A stretch of DNA of 64,000 bases from Flavobacterium sp. Its GTDB lineage: Bacteria; Bacteroidota; Bacteroidia; Flavobacteriales; Flavobacteriaceae. Shown in pieces: positions 53,717 through 61,449 of the stretch. Both the position numbers and the translations under genes were made by a program. Position 1 is the stretch's first letter. The number at the start of each line of letters is the position of its first letter. The notes beneath the pieces were generated by a model. That model made no database searches and was not told where the DNA came from. It saw only the letters and a list, made by a program, of their open reading frames with translations. The stretch covers positions 1 to 64,000 of the forward strand of contig NZ_JAIXWA010000054.1 in assembly GCF_027482425.1 (NCBI RefSeq). The letters are read 5' to 3'.

Positions 53717-54091
53717 ATGAAAATATCCTCTGCATTCAGTATCCTAGCGGCTATGGTTTTGACATTAACCGCTTGTAAACAAGAGATCGCTGCTGCTCCA
53801 AACGGCAAAGACGTTGCTAGTACAGCCAAAACGCCTGCTACCAAACCTGAAACGGCTTCTTTGCAAATTGATGGAATGACTTGTGCCATTGGGTGTGCCA
53901 AAACGATTGAAGAAAAGCTTGTAGAAATGCCTGGTGTTCAAGAGGCGAAAGTCGATTTTGAAACCAAAAAAGCGGTCGTGTATTTTGATGCCGATCAACT
54001 TTCAGGTACTGAATTAAAATCGGCTATTGAATCCTGTGCCGATGGTAAAACGTACAAAGTCACCGATATGAAAGTGGCTAAAAAAAGTTAA
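53717..54091 (+). CDS. Lipoprotein with heavy-metal-associated domain
   Basis: A 124-residue lipoprotein (MKISSAFSILAAMVLTLTAC, lipid cysteine 20) with an Ala/Thr linker and one HMA domain from about residue 47. The metal loop reads GMTCAIGCAKTIE, a CxxxC rather than the usual CxxC, so metal geometry may differ; from memory the CxxxC form recurs in Bacteroidota HMA proteins. A periplasmic copper or other soft-metal chaperone is likely. The start at 53717 is chosen because earlier in-frame codons lack a signal. It is a single gene with its own terminator. Confidence 0.87.
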   Translation: MKISSAFSILAAMVLTLTACKQEIAAAPNGKDVASTAKTPATKPETASLQIDGMTCAIGCAKTIEEKLVEMPGVQEAKVDFETKKAVVYFDADQLSGTELKSAIESCADGKTYKVTDMKVAKKS

Positions 54092-54116
54092 CAACTTACT
54101 TAATTATACTCTTCCC

Positions 54117-54148
54117 AAGGATTCCATTTCTACTGGAATCCTTTTTTT
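54117..54148 (+). terminator. Intrinsic terminator of the HMA lipoprotein gene
   Basis: AAGGATTCCA, TTTCTAC, TGGAATCCTT and a T-run; perfect 10-bp stem. It abuts the gldD stop on the other strand. Confidence 0.85.
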
Positions 54149-54741
54149 TATTTCCATTTTAAAGATTCCATCAAGGATTGCATGTCATTTTTAATATAAT
54201 CGGCGGCAGGCATAATCGAGTCAAAATTAGGGCGCGCATAAAAATACATAGAGCCACTTAAAAAATGGCGGGTGCTGTCGGTCACATAGAATTGTGCATT
54301 AGTAGCAGCATTCCCACCCACGCGATAAAACATACCATATACCTTGTCTTTGGCGTTCATAAAAGGTTGTTCCAATATATTATCGGCTTTAATTACATGT
54401 TTATAAGTAAGCTTTTGCGTGTCGCGTAACAATTGTTCTAAATTTCCTTGAATCGGTTTATACGTAAGAAATAGCGTTGCCTTCATTTTGGGATACGTGA
54501 TCGTAAACGAGCAGTCGCCTTTTTCCTTAATTAGTGCTTCTTTATTTCGAGCAAATGATAAAGGGCAAGGGCCGTTGTAGGAAGTGTAAGCGGCCATAGG
54601 ATACTCCAAACGCAAATGACCAGGCGGTTTTGGAATGGTTTCTTCTTTGCAACTCGAAGTGCAAAACAAGAGCAAAGTCAAAAAAAAACCAAAGCTATAA
54701 AAGCGATGGTGCGCCGAGAAAATGGAGGTATAATGGTTCAT
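54148..54741 (-). CDS. gldD: Gliding motility lipoprotein GldD
   Basis: A 197-residue lipoprotein (lipobox FCTSSC, lipid cysteine near 31) with the GldD pattern KPPGHLRLEYP, NGPCPLSF, CSFTITYPKMKATLFLTY and GGNAATNAQFYVTDS. In Flavobacterium johnsoniae GldD is required for gliding and type IX secretion function. It is the last gene of an HU/mutY/ssb/gldD neighbourhood. From memory gldE normally lies between ssb and gldD, and here that place holds only 292 bases with a structured hairpin. Confidence 0.92.
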   Translation of the reverse strand: MNHYTSIFSAHHRFYSFGFFLTLLLFCTSSCKEETIPKPPGHLRLEYPMAAYTSYNGPCPLSFARNKEALIKEKGDCSFTITYPKMKATLFLTYKPIQGNLEQLLRDTQKLTYKHVIKADNILEQPFMNAKDKVYGMFYRVGGNAATNAQFYVTDSTRHFLSGSMYFYARPNFDSIMPAADYIKNDMQSLMESLKWK

Positions 54742-54905
54742 CTAATGATTATAATTATAGGTGCACAAAGGTATCATTTAGCTACGACAATTTATTCTTT
54801 TTATCAAAGGGGTTAACGCTAAGCTAGTCGTATTATTTTAAAAATAGAGAATGTAAGTTGAAAATATAGAAAGACACCAGCAGATTCTAGTGTTTATGAA
54901 AAAAA

Positions 54906-54991
54906 GAACTGCAATTGCTTTTTGGGTTGTTTTGTAGAAACAATATTATATTCTCACAACGGGAATATAATCCAAGAAGCAACTGCAGTTT
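54906..54991 (-). terminator. Three-way-junction hairpin, probable terminator of mutY-ssb
   Basis: An 86-nt structure. The outer stem P1 pairs 54907-54925 with 54972-54990 (19 pairs, 17 of them Watson-Crick). Inside it are P2 (54927-54932 with 54938-54943) and P3 (54945-54953 with 54963-54971, nine perfect pairs), joined by single unpaired bases. On the minus strand the P1 closing side runs into CTTTTTTTC, so it can end the transcript from ssb. The rest of the 292-base gap shows no gene. Confidence 0.65.
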
Positions 54992-55033
54992 GACTTTTTA
55001 CCCTTTTAATGCAATACATTAAAACGGAGTGGT

Positions 55034-55465
55034 TTAGAAAGGCATATCGTTTTCAACATGCGAGCTTGGCGTTTCATAGCTAGCATTTCTAGGTTCGTGG
55101 TTGGGTACCGCACGGCTTTCTAAATCTTTTTTCACATTTAGAAATGTAAACTCAGTCACCTGAATTTCTGTAGTGTATTTAGTAATACCCTCCTCGGTAG
55201 TCCATTGACGCGATTTGATACGCCCTTCGACATAAATTTTATCGCCTTTGGATAAAAAGCGTTCGCAGATTTCAGCTGCTTTGTTGCGTACAACCAAATT
55301 GTGCCATTCGGTTGATGTAATTTTTTCGTTAGTGGATTTATTGATATAAATCTCGTTTGTTGCTAATGGAAAGCGTCCAATGCAATTACCGCCTTCGAAA
55401 TAGTGCATTTTAACATCATCCCCCAGATGACCAATCAGCATAACTTTGTTAAGTGTCCCGTTCAT
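55034..55465 (-). CDS. ssb: Single-stranded DNA-binding protein
   Basis: A 143-residue OB-fold SSB. MNGTLNKVMLIGHLGDDVKM opens it, with WHNLVV and KGDKIYVEGRIKSRQW in the fold and an acidic tip ending in VENDMPF, the partner-binding tail. It follows mutY by 45 nt on the same strand. The window may not contain the only ssb of the genome. Confidence 0.94.
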   Translation of the reverse strand: MNGTLNKVMLIGHLGDDVKMHYFEGGNCIGRFPLATNEIYINKSTNEKITSTEWHNLVVRNKAAEICERFLSKGDKIYVEGRIKSRQWTTEEGITKYTTEIQVTEFTFLNVKKDLESRAVPNHEPRNASYETPSSHVENDMPF

Positions 55466-55510
55466 AATTAAATTGGCGTGTTTATATCACACAAAAATAC
55501 GAATTAATAC

Positions 55511-56542
55511 CTAATACGTCTTAATAAAATTATAAATTACTATTGGAAAAGGGTAATCCTCAAGAGATTCTCTTGGAACTCCAGTCGCCAATTCTTTATT
55601 AAGACTAATCTTATAAAAACGAATGTACAAATTTTGATGAGAAAGTTTATGTAAAATGGCTGTTTTATTCATTTCAACTATAGAATTGATGGTTTCACTA
55701 GGCCAAATGGATTCTATTTTTTGTTGTAAATCCTCCCAAGATGAGGATGAGATAGTTTCAATTAATGGGAATTGGTAGAGGTTGTGCCATATGCCTTTTT
55801 CCGTTCTTTTTTCAAGCAAAATCTTACGTTGTGGGTCTTCAACAACAAGGTAATGGAAGTAGCGGTCGGTCACTTTAGTTTTTTTAGTTTTTACAGGCAA
55901 TTCATCTACTTTTTGATCACGATAAGCAATGCAGCTCCACTGAAGAGGACATTGGTGGCATTGCGGATTTTTGGGTGTGCATTGTAGGGCTCCAAATTCC
56001 ATGAGTGCTTGATTGAATTGAGCGGGGCGCTTGGGGTCCAATAGTGTATTGGCTAAGGCAGAAAATTCCTTTTGAGCGGAAGTAGAGGCGATATCTGTTT
56101 CTATCCCAAAAAAGCGTGCTAACACCCGATAAACATTTCCATCGACCACAGCTACGGGTTCGTCAAACGCAATAGAAGCAATAGCGGCAGCGGTATAGGC
56201 TCCGATGCCTTTGAGTTTTAGGAGTTCGTGATAAGTTGTTGGAAATTGACCATGGTAATCAAAGGCAACTTGTTTGGCGGTATGATGAAGGTTCCTAGCC
56301 CGAGAATAATACCCTAGCCCTTGCCATAGTTTGAGCACTTGTTCTTCGGAGGCTTTGGCTAAATCGACTACTGTAGGAAAGGCTTCAAGAAAGCGCAAAT
56401 AATACGGTGTGGCTTGAGCGACGCGGGTTTGTTGCAGCATGATTTCTGAGAGCCAAATACAATAAGGGTCGCGTGTTTGACGCCAAGGGAGATCGCGTTG
56501 GTTTTCTAAATACCAAAGTAATAGTGAGTTAGTAAATTCCAT
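55511..56542 (-). CDS. mutY: A/G-specific adenine glycosylase
   Basis: A 343-residue base-excision repair enzyme that removes adenine opposite 8-oxoguanine. The helix-hairpin-helix LKGIGAYTAAAIASIAFDEPVAVVDGNV (positions about 107-134) contains the catalytic Asp. The iron-sulfur cluster uses the four Cys of the segment CTPKNPQCHQCPLQWSC near residue 190, and the C-terminal third is the NUDIX-like 8-oxoG recognition domain. It is divergent from the HU gene and leads the mutY-ssb unit. Confidence 0.95.
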   Translation of the reverse strand: MEFTNSLLLWYLENQRDLPWRQTRDPYCIWLSEIMLQQTRVAQATPYYLRFLEAFPTVVDLAKASEEQVLKLWQGLGYYSRARNLHHTAKQVAFDYHGQFPTTYHELLKLKGIGAYTAAAIASIAFDEPVAVVDGNVYRVLARFFGIETDIASTSAQKEFSALANTLLDPKRPAQFNQALMEFGALQCTPKNPQCHQCPLQWSCIAYRDQKVDELPVKTKKTKVTDRYFHYLVVEDPQRKILLEKRTEKGIWHNLYQFPLIETISSSSWEDLQQKIESIWPSETINSIVEMNKTAILHKLSHQNLYIRFYKISLNKELATGVPRESLEDYPFPIVIYNFIKTY

Positions 56543-56601
56543 GGATAATTTGAGTTTAACAAAAGTATAACTTTATGTATTTAAATTTTAATAGATTATA
56601 C

Positions 56602-56633
56602 TTGAAAATTTGTTTTTTTAATTCCTATATTTG
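56602..56633 (+). promoter_or_regulatory. Promoter of the HU/IHF gene
   Basis: TTG at 56602, a 21-nt spacer and TATATTTG at 56626-56633, 42 nt before the ATG. Confidence 0.6.
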
Positions 56634-56675
56634 CACTCTCAAAAATTTACACATAATTATTAAATACGAAAGAAA

Positions 56676-56969
56676 ATGACGAAAGCAGATATCGTAGCGA
56701 AGATTTCAGAGAAATTAGGTCTTGAAAAAGGAGATGTTCAATCTACTGTAGAAGCATTGATGGAAGAAGTAAAGGCTTCATTAGAGAACGGAGACAATGT
56801 ATACCTAAGAGGATTCGGTAGCTTCATCATCAAAACAAGAGCAGAGAAAACGGGTAGAAATATTTCCAAAAATACTACCATCAAAATTCCAGCCCACAAC
56901 ATTCCTGCCTTTAAGCCAGCTAAAGTATTTGTTGAAGGTGTAAAAGCTAAAACTGAAGTTACAGTCTAA
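56676..56969 (+). CDS. HU/IHF-family DNA-binding protein
   Basis: A 97-residue histone-like protein that bends DNA as a dimer. MTKADIVAKISEKLGLEKGDV starts the helical body, and GFGSFIIKTRAEKTGRNISK forms the arm base with PAHNIPAFKPAK at the arm tip (Pro in place). HU and IHF cannot be separated with confidence. The adjacency with mutY is common in flavobacteria. A 30-residue basic protein gene lies 31 nt downstream. Confidence 0.94.
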   Translation: MTKADIVAKISEKLGLEKGDVQSTVEALMEEVKASLENGDNVYLRGFGSFIIKTRAEKTGRNISKNTTIKIPAHNIPAFKPAKVFVEGVKAKTEVTV

Positions 56970-57000
56970 AAATATTTATTAATCACTAACAAATTAACCT

Positions 57001-57093
57001 ATGCCAAGCGGTAAAAAAAGAAAAAGACATAAGGTTGCGACGCATAAACGTAAGAAAAGAGCGAGAGCAAACCGTCATAAAAAGAAAAAGTAG
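57001..57093 (+). CDS. 30-residue basic protein, AURKAIP1/COX24 (mS38/bS22-like)
   Basis: A very small frame of 30 codons (starts MPSGKKRKRHKVATHKRKKR, ends in four Lys); more than half the residues are Lys, Arg or His. I recall proteins of this spelling annotated in Bacteroidota as AURKAIP1/COX24-domain proteins, the family of mitochondrial mS38 and mycobacterial bS22 that sits on the small ribosomal subunit. It follows the HU gene by 31 nt, and its last codons form the left arm of a terminator. The short length makes gene finders miss it. Confidence 0.8.
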   Translation: MPSGKKRKRHKVATHKRKKRARANRHKKKK

Positions 57094-57115
57094 TTTTTAA
57101 CTACTTTTTTCTTTT
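57085..57115 (+). terminator. Intrinsic terminator after the basic small protein
   Basis: AAAAGTAGTT pairs with AACTACTTTT around a short T loop, then TTCTTTTTT. The stem includes the TAG stop codon. Confidence 0.75.
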
Positions 57116-57176
57116 TTCACGTTCCTTGAAATTACGGGAAAAACTTAAAAAAATTCGAAATAAATACCGTTTTTTG

Positions 57177-57245
57177 GGTTGTTTTACGTTGCAAACCTAA
57201 ACAATAGTTAATTTTTTTTTCATTTTTCCCAACGGGTAAACAACC
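57177..57245 (+). promoter_or_regulatory. Inverted repeat in the RNase G leader
   Basis: GGTTGTTTTAC (57177-57187) and GTAAACAACC (57236-57245) pair over ten bases with one bulge, enclosing 48 nt. It lies 68 nt before the RNase G start. No TAnnTTTG was found in the 219-base gap; a leader hairpin for self-control is a guess. Confidence 0.3.
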
Positions 57246-57312
57246 TGTATAAATGTTTAATCCATCCTAAAATTGGTCTTTAATGATCTGTTCCGGGATA
57301 AAAATTTACATC

Positions 57313-58863
57313 ATGAATAAAGAACTTATCATCCGAAAGGGTGACGATGCTGTAGATTTTGCCTTATTAAAAGATGGAAAACTCATTGAATTACACAAAG
57401 AAGAAGAAGATCGAAGCCAATTTTTGGTAGGCGATATTTTTATTGCCAAAATTCGAAAACCAGTCCCAGGACTCAACGCAGCCTTCGTTAACGTTGGATT
57501 CGAGAAAGATGCATTTTTGCATTATCATGATTTGGGACCCAATCTCACTTCTTATTTGAAATTCATTAAACTTGTAAGCACAGGTAAATTAAAAGATTTC
57601 TCCCTAAAAAACTTTCCGTTTGAAAAAGAGATTGATAAAAATGGTGCTATAGCCGATGTGTTGAGCGCCAATCAATCGGTACTAGTTCAAGTGGTCAAAG
57701 AACCCATTTCCACCAAAGGACCGCGCATCAGCTCTGAGCTGTCGTTTGCCGGACGTTATTTGGTGTTAGTGCCGTTCTCCGATCGGGTTTCGGTTTCACA
57801 AAAAATCAATTCTCGAGAAGAAAAAGACCGACTTAAAAAATTAGTTACCGCCGTCAAACCGAAAGGATTTGGTGTTATTGTGAGAACAGTAGCCGAAGGC
57901 AAATCAACAGCCGAACTCGAAAAAGACTTGCAAAATCTGATGAACAGATGGATTGCAATGTGCAAACGATTACCTACGGCACATCATCCGTCGAAAGTGT
58001 TGAGCGAACTTACCAAAGTTTCTTCGATGCTTAGAGACATTTTCAACGATACCTTCACGGGAATCACCGTTGATGATGAAGTGTTGTACCAACAAACCAA
58101 GGACTATTTAGCCGAAATAGCGCCGGAGAAACAAAAAATTGTGAAGCTTTATCAAGCCGTCGATCATCCGATTTTTGAACGGTTTCATATTGAACGACAA
58201 ATCAAAACTTCCTTTGGGAAAACGGTTTCCATGAGTAAAGGAGCCTATTTGATTATCGAACATACGGAAGCGCTCCATGTCATTGATGTGAATAGTGGCA
58301 ACCGCTCCAATAAAGCAACCAGTCAAGAAGGCACCGCTATGGAAGTCAATTTGATTGCAGCTTCAGAAATTGCGAGACAGTTGCGACTGCGCGATATGGG
58401 TGGGATTATTGTGATTGATTTTATTGATATGCAAAATCCTGAAAATCGCAAAGTCCTCTATGATCATCTCAAAGCAGAAATGAGCGATGACAAAGCAAAA
58501 CACAAAATTTTGCCTCCGAGTAAATTCGGATTGGTCCAAATTACACGACAACGGGTGCGACCTGAAGTCAACATTAAAACACAGGAAGAAGATCCTAGCC
58601 AAGGATCACAAGGCGAAGTCGATGCGCCCATTTTGTTAATCGACCGCATTGCTTCCGATATTGAACGATTAAAAGACAGTCAAAATAAGTTGGTGCTTAA
58701 TGCCCATCCTTTTGTGGCTGCCTACCTTACCAAAGGTTTTCCATCTTTACGTTTGAAGTGGTTCTTCGAACATAAAAAATGGGTGAAAATCATACCTCGT
58801 GATGCTTACACGTACCTCGAATACCGTTTCTTTAACGAAGAAGGAAACGAGATTAAAGAATAA
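57313..58863 (+). CDS. rng: Ribonuclease E/G family protein
   Basis: A 516-residue endoribonuclease that processes rRNA and decays mRNA. The start at 57313 (MNKELIIRKGDDAVDFALL) gives the family length. An S1 domain spans about 35-130 (GDIFIAKIRKPVPGLNAAFVNVG). The catalytic Asp pair lies in HVIDVNSGN near residue 320 and VIDFIDM near 365. The RNase E scaffold tail is absent, so it is RNase G-like. The Zn-link CxxC of RNase E (CPxCxGxG) is not seen. Downstream is a terminator, then repeat copy E. Confidence 0.93.
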   Translation: MNKELIIRKGDDAVDFALLKDGKLIELHKEEEDRSQFLVGDIFIAKIRKPVPGLNAAFVNVGFEKDAFLHYHDLGPNLTSYLKFIKLVSTGKLKDFSLKNFPFEKEIDKNGAIADVLSANQSVLVQVVKEPISTKGPRISSELSFAGRYLVLVPFSDRVSVSQKINSREEKDRLKKLVTAVKPKGFGVIVRTVAEGKSTAELEKDLQNLMNRWIAMCKRLPTAHHPSKVLSELTKVSSMLRDIFNDTFTGITVDDEVLYQQTKDYLAEIAPEKQKIVKLYQAVDHPIFERFHIERQIKTSFGKTVSMSKGAYLIIEHTEALHVIDVNSGNRSNKATSQEGTAMEVNLIAASEIARQLRLRDMGGIIVIDFIDMQNPENRKVLYDHLKAEMSDDKAKHKILPPSKFGLVQITRQRVRPEVNIKTQEEDPSQGSQGEVDAPILLIDRIASDIERLKDSQNKLVLNAHPFVAAYLTKGFPSLRLKWFFEHKKWVKIIPRDAYTYLEYRFFNEEGNEIKE

Positions 58864-58865
58864 AG

Positions 58866-58904
58866 AAAAACCGTCTTTCTACCTGAAGGGCGGTTTTTTT
58901 ATTT
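58866..58904 (+). terminator. Intrinsic terminator of rng
   Basis: AACCGTCTTTC pairs with GAAGGGCGGTT (two G-U pairs) around TACCT; a T-run follows. Repeat copy E begins at its end. Confidence 0.85.
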
Positions 58905-58905
58905 T

Positions 58906-58984
58906 TAGGGCAGCTATTCCGGCTTTCGGCTGTATCTCCCTCCTTCGTCGGGAGGATGCCGCTTCAATCCGGGCTGCAAGCTGC
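58906..58984 (-). repeat. Intergenic structured repeat, copy E
   Basis: On the minus strand AGCCCGGATTGAAGCGGC, ATCC, a CCTCCC/GGAGGG hairpin with GACGAA loop, GATACAGCCGAAAGCCGGA and the end AGCTGCCCTAA. The cleanest copy of the family. It fills the rng-pbpC gap, three bases short of the pbpC stop, and its 3' end faces the rng terminator. Confidence 0.65.
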
Positions 58985-58986
58985 TA

Positions 58987-61392
58987 TCAATCGCGTATCA
59001 ACTCAACTTTACGCTTTATTTCATTCCCTTTGTCATCCACCACCGTCACCCGATGTACCCCCGTTTGAGCCGTGATCTGCATTTCGTGAAAGGTTTGGGT
59101 CGTTCCCAAATAACGGTTGTCTACATACCAATATAATTTCGCTTCACTGTTGGAATGCGCCACTTTAAAAACTACCGGCTGCATCACCCCATTGAAGTTC
59201 TTCGTCAAGTAAATTTTACTTGTCGCCCTCGGATAAATAAAATCCATTTGTACCTGCGCTTCACCCACACAATCCGGTCGAAAGGGCGGTAAAGGTTGGT
59301 AATCTATATGCAAACTTTTGTAATACCATTCCCAAACAGGTGGTAACACAAACCATTTTTTATTTACCATTCGATCGACCGATTCACAATTGCTGTTTAC
59401 GCGAAACTGTTCGGTTGGGTCCAAATGCACCAATTTATGATACGGGCACACTTTGGTTTTTAACCCTTTTAAAGGGATCCATTGTTTTGATTTCGGACAG
59501 TCGTCTTGGGCAATATGGCCACTTTGAATACAGATATCCGCTTGTTCCAAATCATTCAATGGCGCTTTAAACCAACCTGATTTGGGTAAGGTGTTGAACA
59601 CATCAAACAAAATCGGAGCCGCACTGTCTACCCCTGTCAACTCAGGCCGTCCTTCTCCTGAAGCATTGCCCACCCAAACGCCCACCACATAGCGCGAATT
59701 GGTTCCAATTGCCCAGGCGTCCCGGTTCCCAAAACTGGTTCCTGTTTTCCATGCAATCGGTAAAGCGGAATCATAAAATTTCCAAGCCTCATCGCCTTCG
59801 GGACGATTGACTTCTTTCATCGCATTGTAGGTCAAATAAATCGAACCCGCTCCATAAATCGTTTTGTCATAGGAATCCAATCCAAAATCGTGTTCAAATC
59901 CTTGGATGAAATTCAAGTCAGTAAATTCATTGGAACGGTATTTTTTGGTTCGGTTGTAATAATTTAAGGTTGATGTCATATTCGCATATGTCTTCGTTAA
60001 ATCCCATAAATTACTTTCGGCGCCGCCCAAAATCAAGGACAACCCATAATGATCGGGGTGTTTGTTAATGTTTTTTTGTCCCAGTTTTTGTAACGTTTCA
60101 TAAAACTTCGGGATACCGTGTTCTTGCAACATCAATACCGCTGGAATATTTAAAGAACGCGATAAAGCACGCTGTGCAGGAACCGCACCGTCAAAGGTTT
60201 GGTTAAAGTTTTGTGGAGCATAACCCGAGATTTGCGTTGGAATATCAGCTACTAAGGTGTTGGGTAAGAGTTCGCCTTCATCCAACATTGAAGCAAATAA
60301 CAAGGGTTTTAAAATACTTCCCGTACTTCGTGGCGCTCCAATGATATCTACATCTTTTCCGTGTTGCGGGTCGGTAGGCGCATTGCCAACATAACTCACA
60401 ATATTGCGGTTTTGCACGTCGATCACAATCACCGCCAAATTATGAACTTCGTTTTGTTTGTATTGGTTATAATAATAACTCGCAATCTGATTCACCCGAT
60501 TTTGCAAAGGCAACTCAATCGTTGTGGTCATGCGCTCACCCGGATGTTTTTTAACTACCCGTTCTAATAAATGGGGTGCCAACTGCGGTAAATCATAGGG
60601 TTTTTGAGGTAAGGGTTCTTTGAGCGCCAATTCGTAAGTAAGCTGGTCGATCTCTTTATTCTGATACAATTTTAACAATAATGCATTGCGTTTTTTCAAC
60701 AGTTTCTCTTGATTCTTTCCAGGGTAAATCAGTCGAGGCGCATTAGGTAGTACTGCCAATGTTGCACTTTCAGCCCACGATAGTTGATGCGCCTGAACCC
60801 CAAAATACCGCCAAGAGGCCATTTCCAATCCCACCACATTTCCACCAAAAGGCGCATGCGCTGCATAGAGTTCGAGTATCGTATCCTTAGAATGGCGAAA
60901 CTCCAATCGCGTCGCCAACACGATTTCTTTCATTTTTTCCCAATAGGTGCGGTCTTGATTATTTCGTGATAAACGAATAACTTGTTGGGTCAACGTACTG
61001 CCACCGCGGACTACTTTTCCTGTCGCCCGGTTTTGTTGCACTGCTTTGTACATGGCTACTAGATTGAATCCCCAATGCTGATAAAAATGTTCGTCTTCAT
61101 AATAGACAATACATTTTTTAAATTTTTCAGGGACACTATCCTTTGCAGGAAAACGCCATTGTCCATCGGTTGCTATTTTGGCCGCCAACAATTGTCCGTC
61201 ATTACTCTCAATAACGGTTGAGTAGGGGACATGAAACAGCGTACGTGGCAATGAAAAATAATACACTACTAGTACTATAAAAAGCACTGCCGATTTTTTA
61301 GGATTTTTTAGGATACGGACTTTTCCTTTTTGAAAGCCAACAATAATCCTATTTTTTAACCTATCGATAAAATAATTACTTTTTGTTTTCAC
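58987..61392 (-). CDS. pbpC: Penicillin-binding protein 1C
   Basis: An 801-residue bifunctional peptidoglycan synthase in the inner membrane, from a GTG at 61392 (VKTKSNYFIDRL); the longer frame begins at a TTG within a hairpin loop. There is a membrane anchor near residues 33-50, a glycosyltransferase domain (YEDEHFYQHWG, GGSTLTQQVIRL), a transpeptidase with SxxK in STGSILKP, and KTGTSFGNRDAW. The C-terminal BiPBP_C domain is present. It lies directly downstream of the alpha-2-macroglobulin gene; this pairing is well known in bacteria and links a defence-type protease trap with wall repair. Confidence 0.93.
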   Translation of the reverse strand: MKTKSNYFIDRLKNRIIVGFQKGKVRILKNPKKSAVLFIVLVVYYFSLPRTLFHVPYSTVIESNDGQLLAAKIATDGQWRFPAKDSVPEKFKKCIVYYEDEHFYQHWGFNLVAMYKAVQQNRATGKVVRGGSTLTQQVIRLSRNNQDRTYWEKMKEIVLATRLEFRHSKDTILELYAAHAPFGGNVVGLEMASWRYFGVQAHQLSWAESATLAVLPNAPRLIYPGKNQEKLLKKRNALLLKLYQNKEIDQLTYELALKEPLPQKPYDLPQLAPHLLERVVKKHPGERMTTTIELPLQNRVNQIASYYYNQYKQNEVHNLAVIVIDVQNRNIVSYVGNAPTDPQHGKDVDIIGAPRSTGSILKPLLFASMLDEGELLPNTLVADIPTQISGYAPQNFNQTFDGAVPAQRALSRSLNIPAVLMLQEHGIPKFYETLQKLGQKNINKHPDHYGLSLILGGAESNLWDLTKTYANMTSTLNYYNRTKKYRSNEFTDLNFIQGFEHDFGLDSYDKTIYGAGSIYLTYNAMKEVNRPEGDEAWKFYDSALPIAWKTGTSFGNRDAWAIGTNSRYVVGVWVGNASGEGRPELTGVDSAAPILFDVFNTLPKSGWFKAPLNDLEQADICIQSGHIAQDDCPKSKQWIPLKGLKTKVCPYHKLVHLDPTEQFRVNSNCESVDRMVNKKWFVLPPVWEWYYKSLHIDYQPLPPFRPDCVGEAQVQMDFIYPRATSKIYLTKNFNGVMQPVVFKVAHSNSEAKLYWYVDNRYLGTTQTFHEMQITAQTGVHRVTVVDDKGNEIKRKVELIRD

Positions 61393-61402
61393 GTTACAAA
61401 AC

Positions 61403-61433
61403 AACCCAACAGATTCCAAAAATCTGCTGGGTT
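61403..61433 (-). terminator. Hairpin between macroglobulin and pbpC genes
   Basis: On the minus strand AACCCAGCAGATT and AATCTGTTGGGTT (13 pairs, one wobble) with a five-base loop, followed only by GTTTTG. A weak terminator or attenuator, or an mRNA-stability element, that lets some transcription reach pbpC. Confidence 0.5.
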
Positions 61434-61449
61434 AATATTATTTTACACC

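Noticed and set aside
11041-58984. CRISPR array interpretation of the scattered GC-rich repeats
   Set aside because: The copies are isolated, tens of kilobases apart, without regular spacers or cas genes.
61393-61419. Longer N terminus for PBP1C from a TTG at 61419
   Set aside because: The TTG is in the loop of a 13-pair hairpin, and the GTG at 61392 gives a normal basic N terminus.
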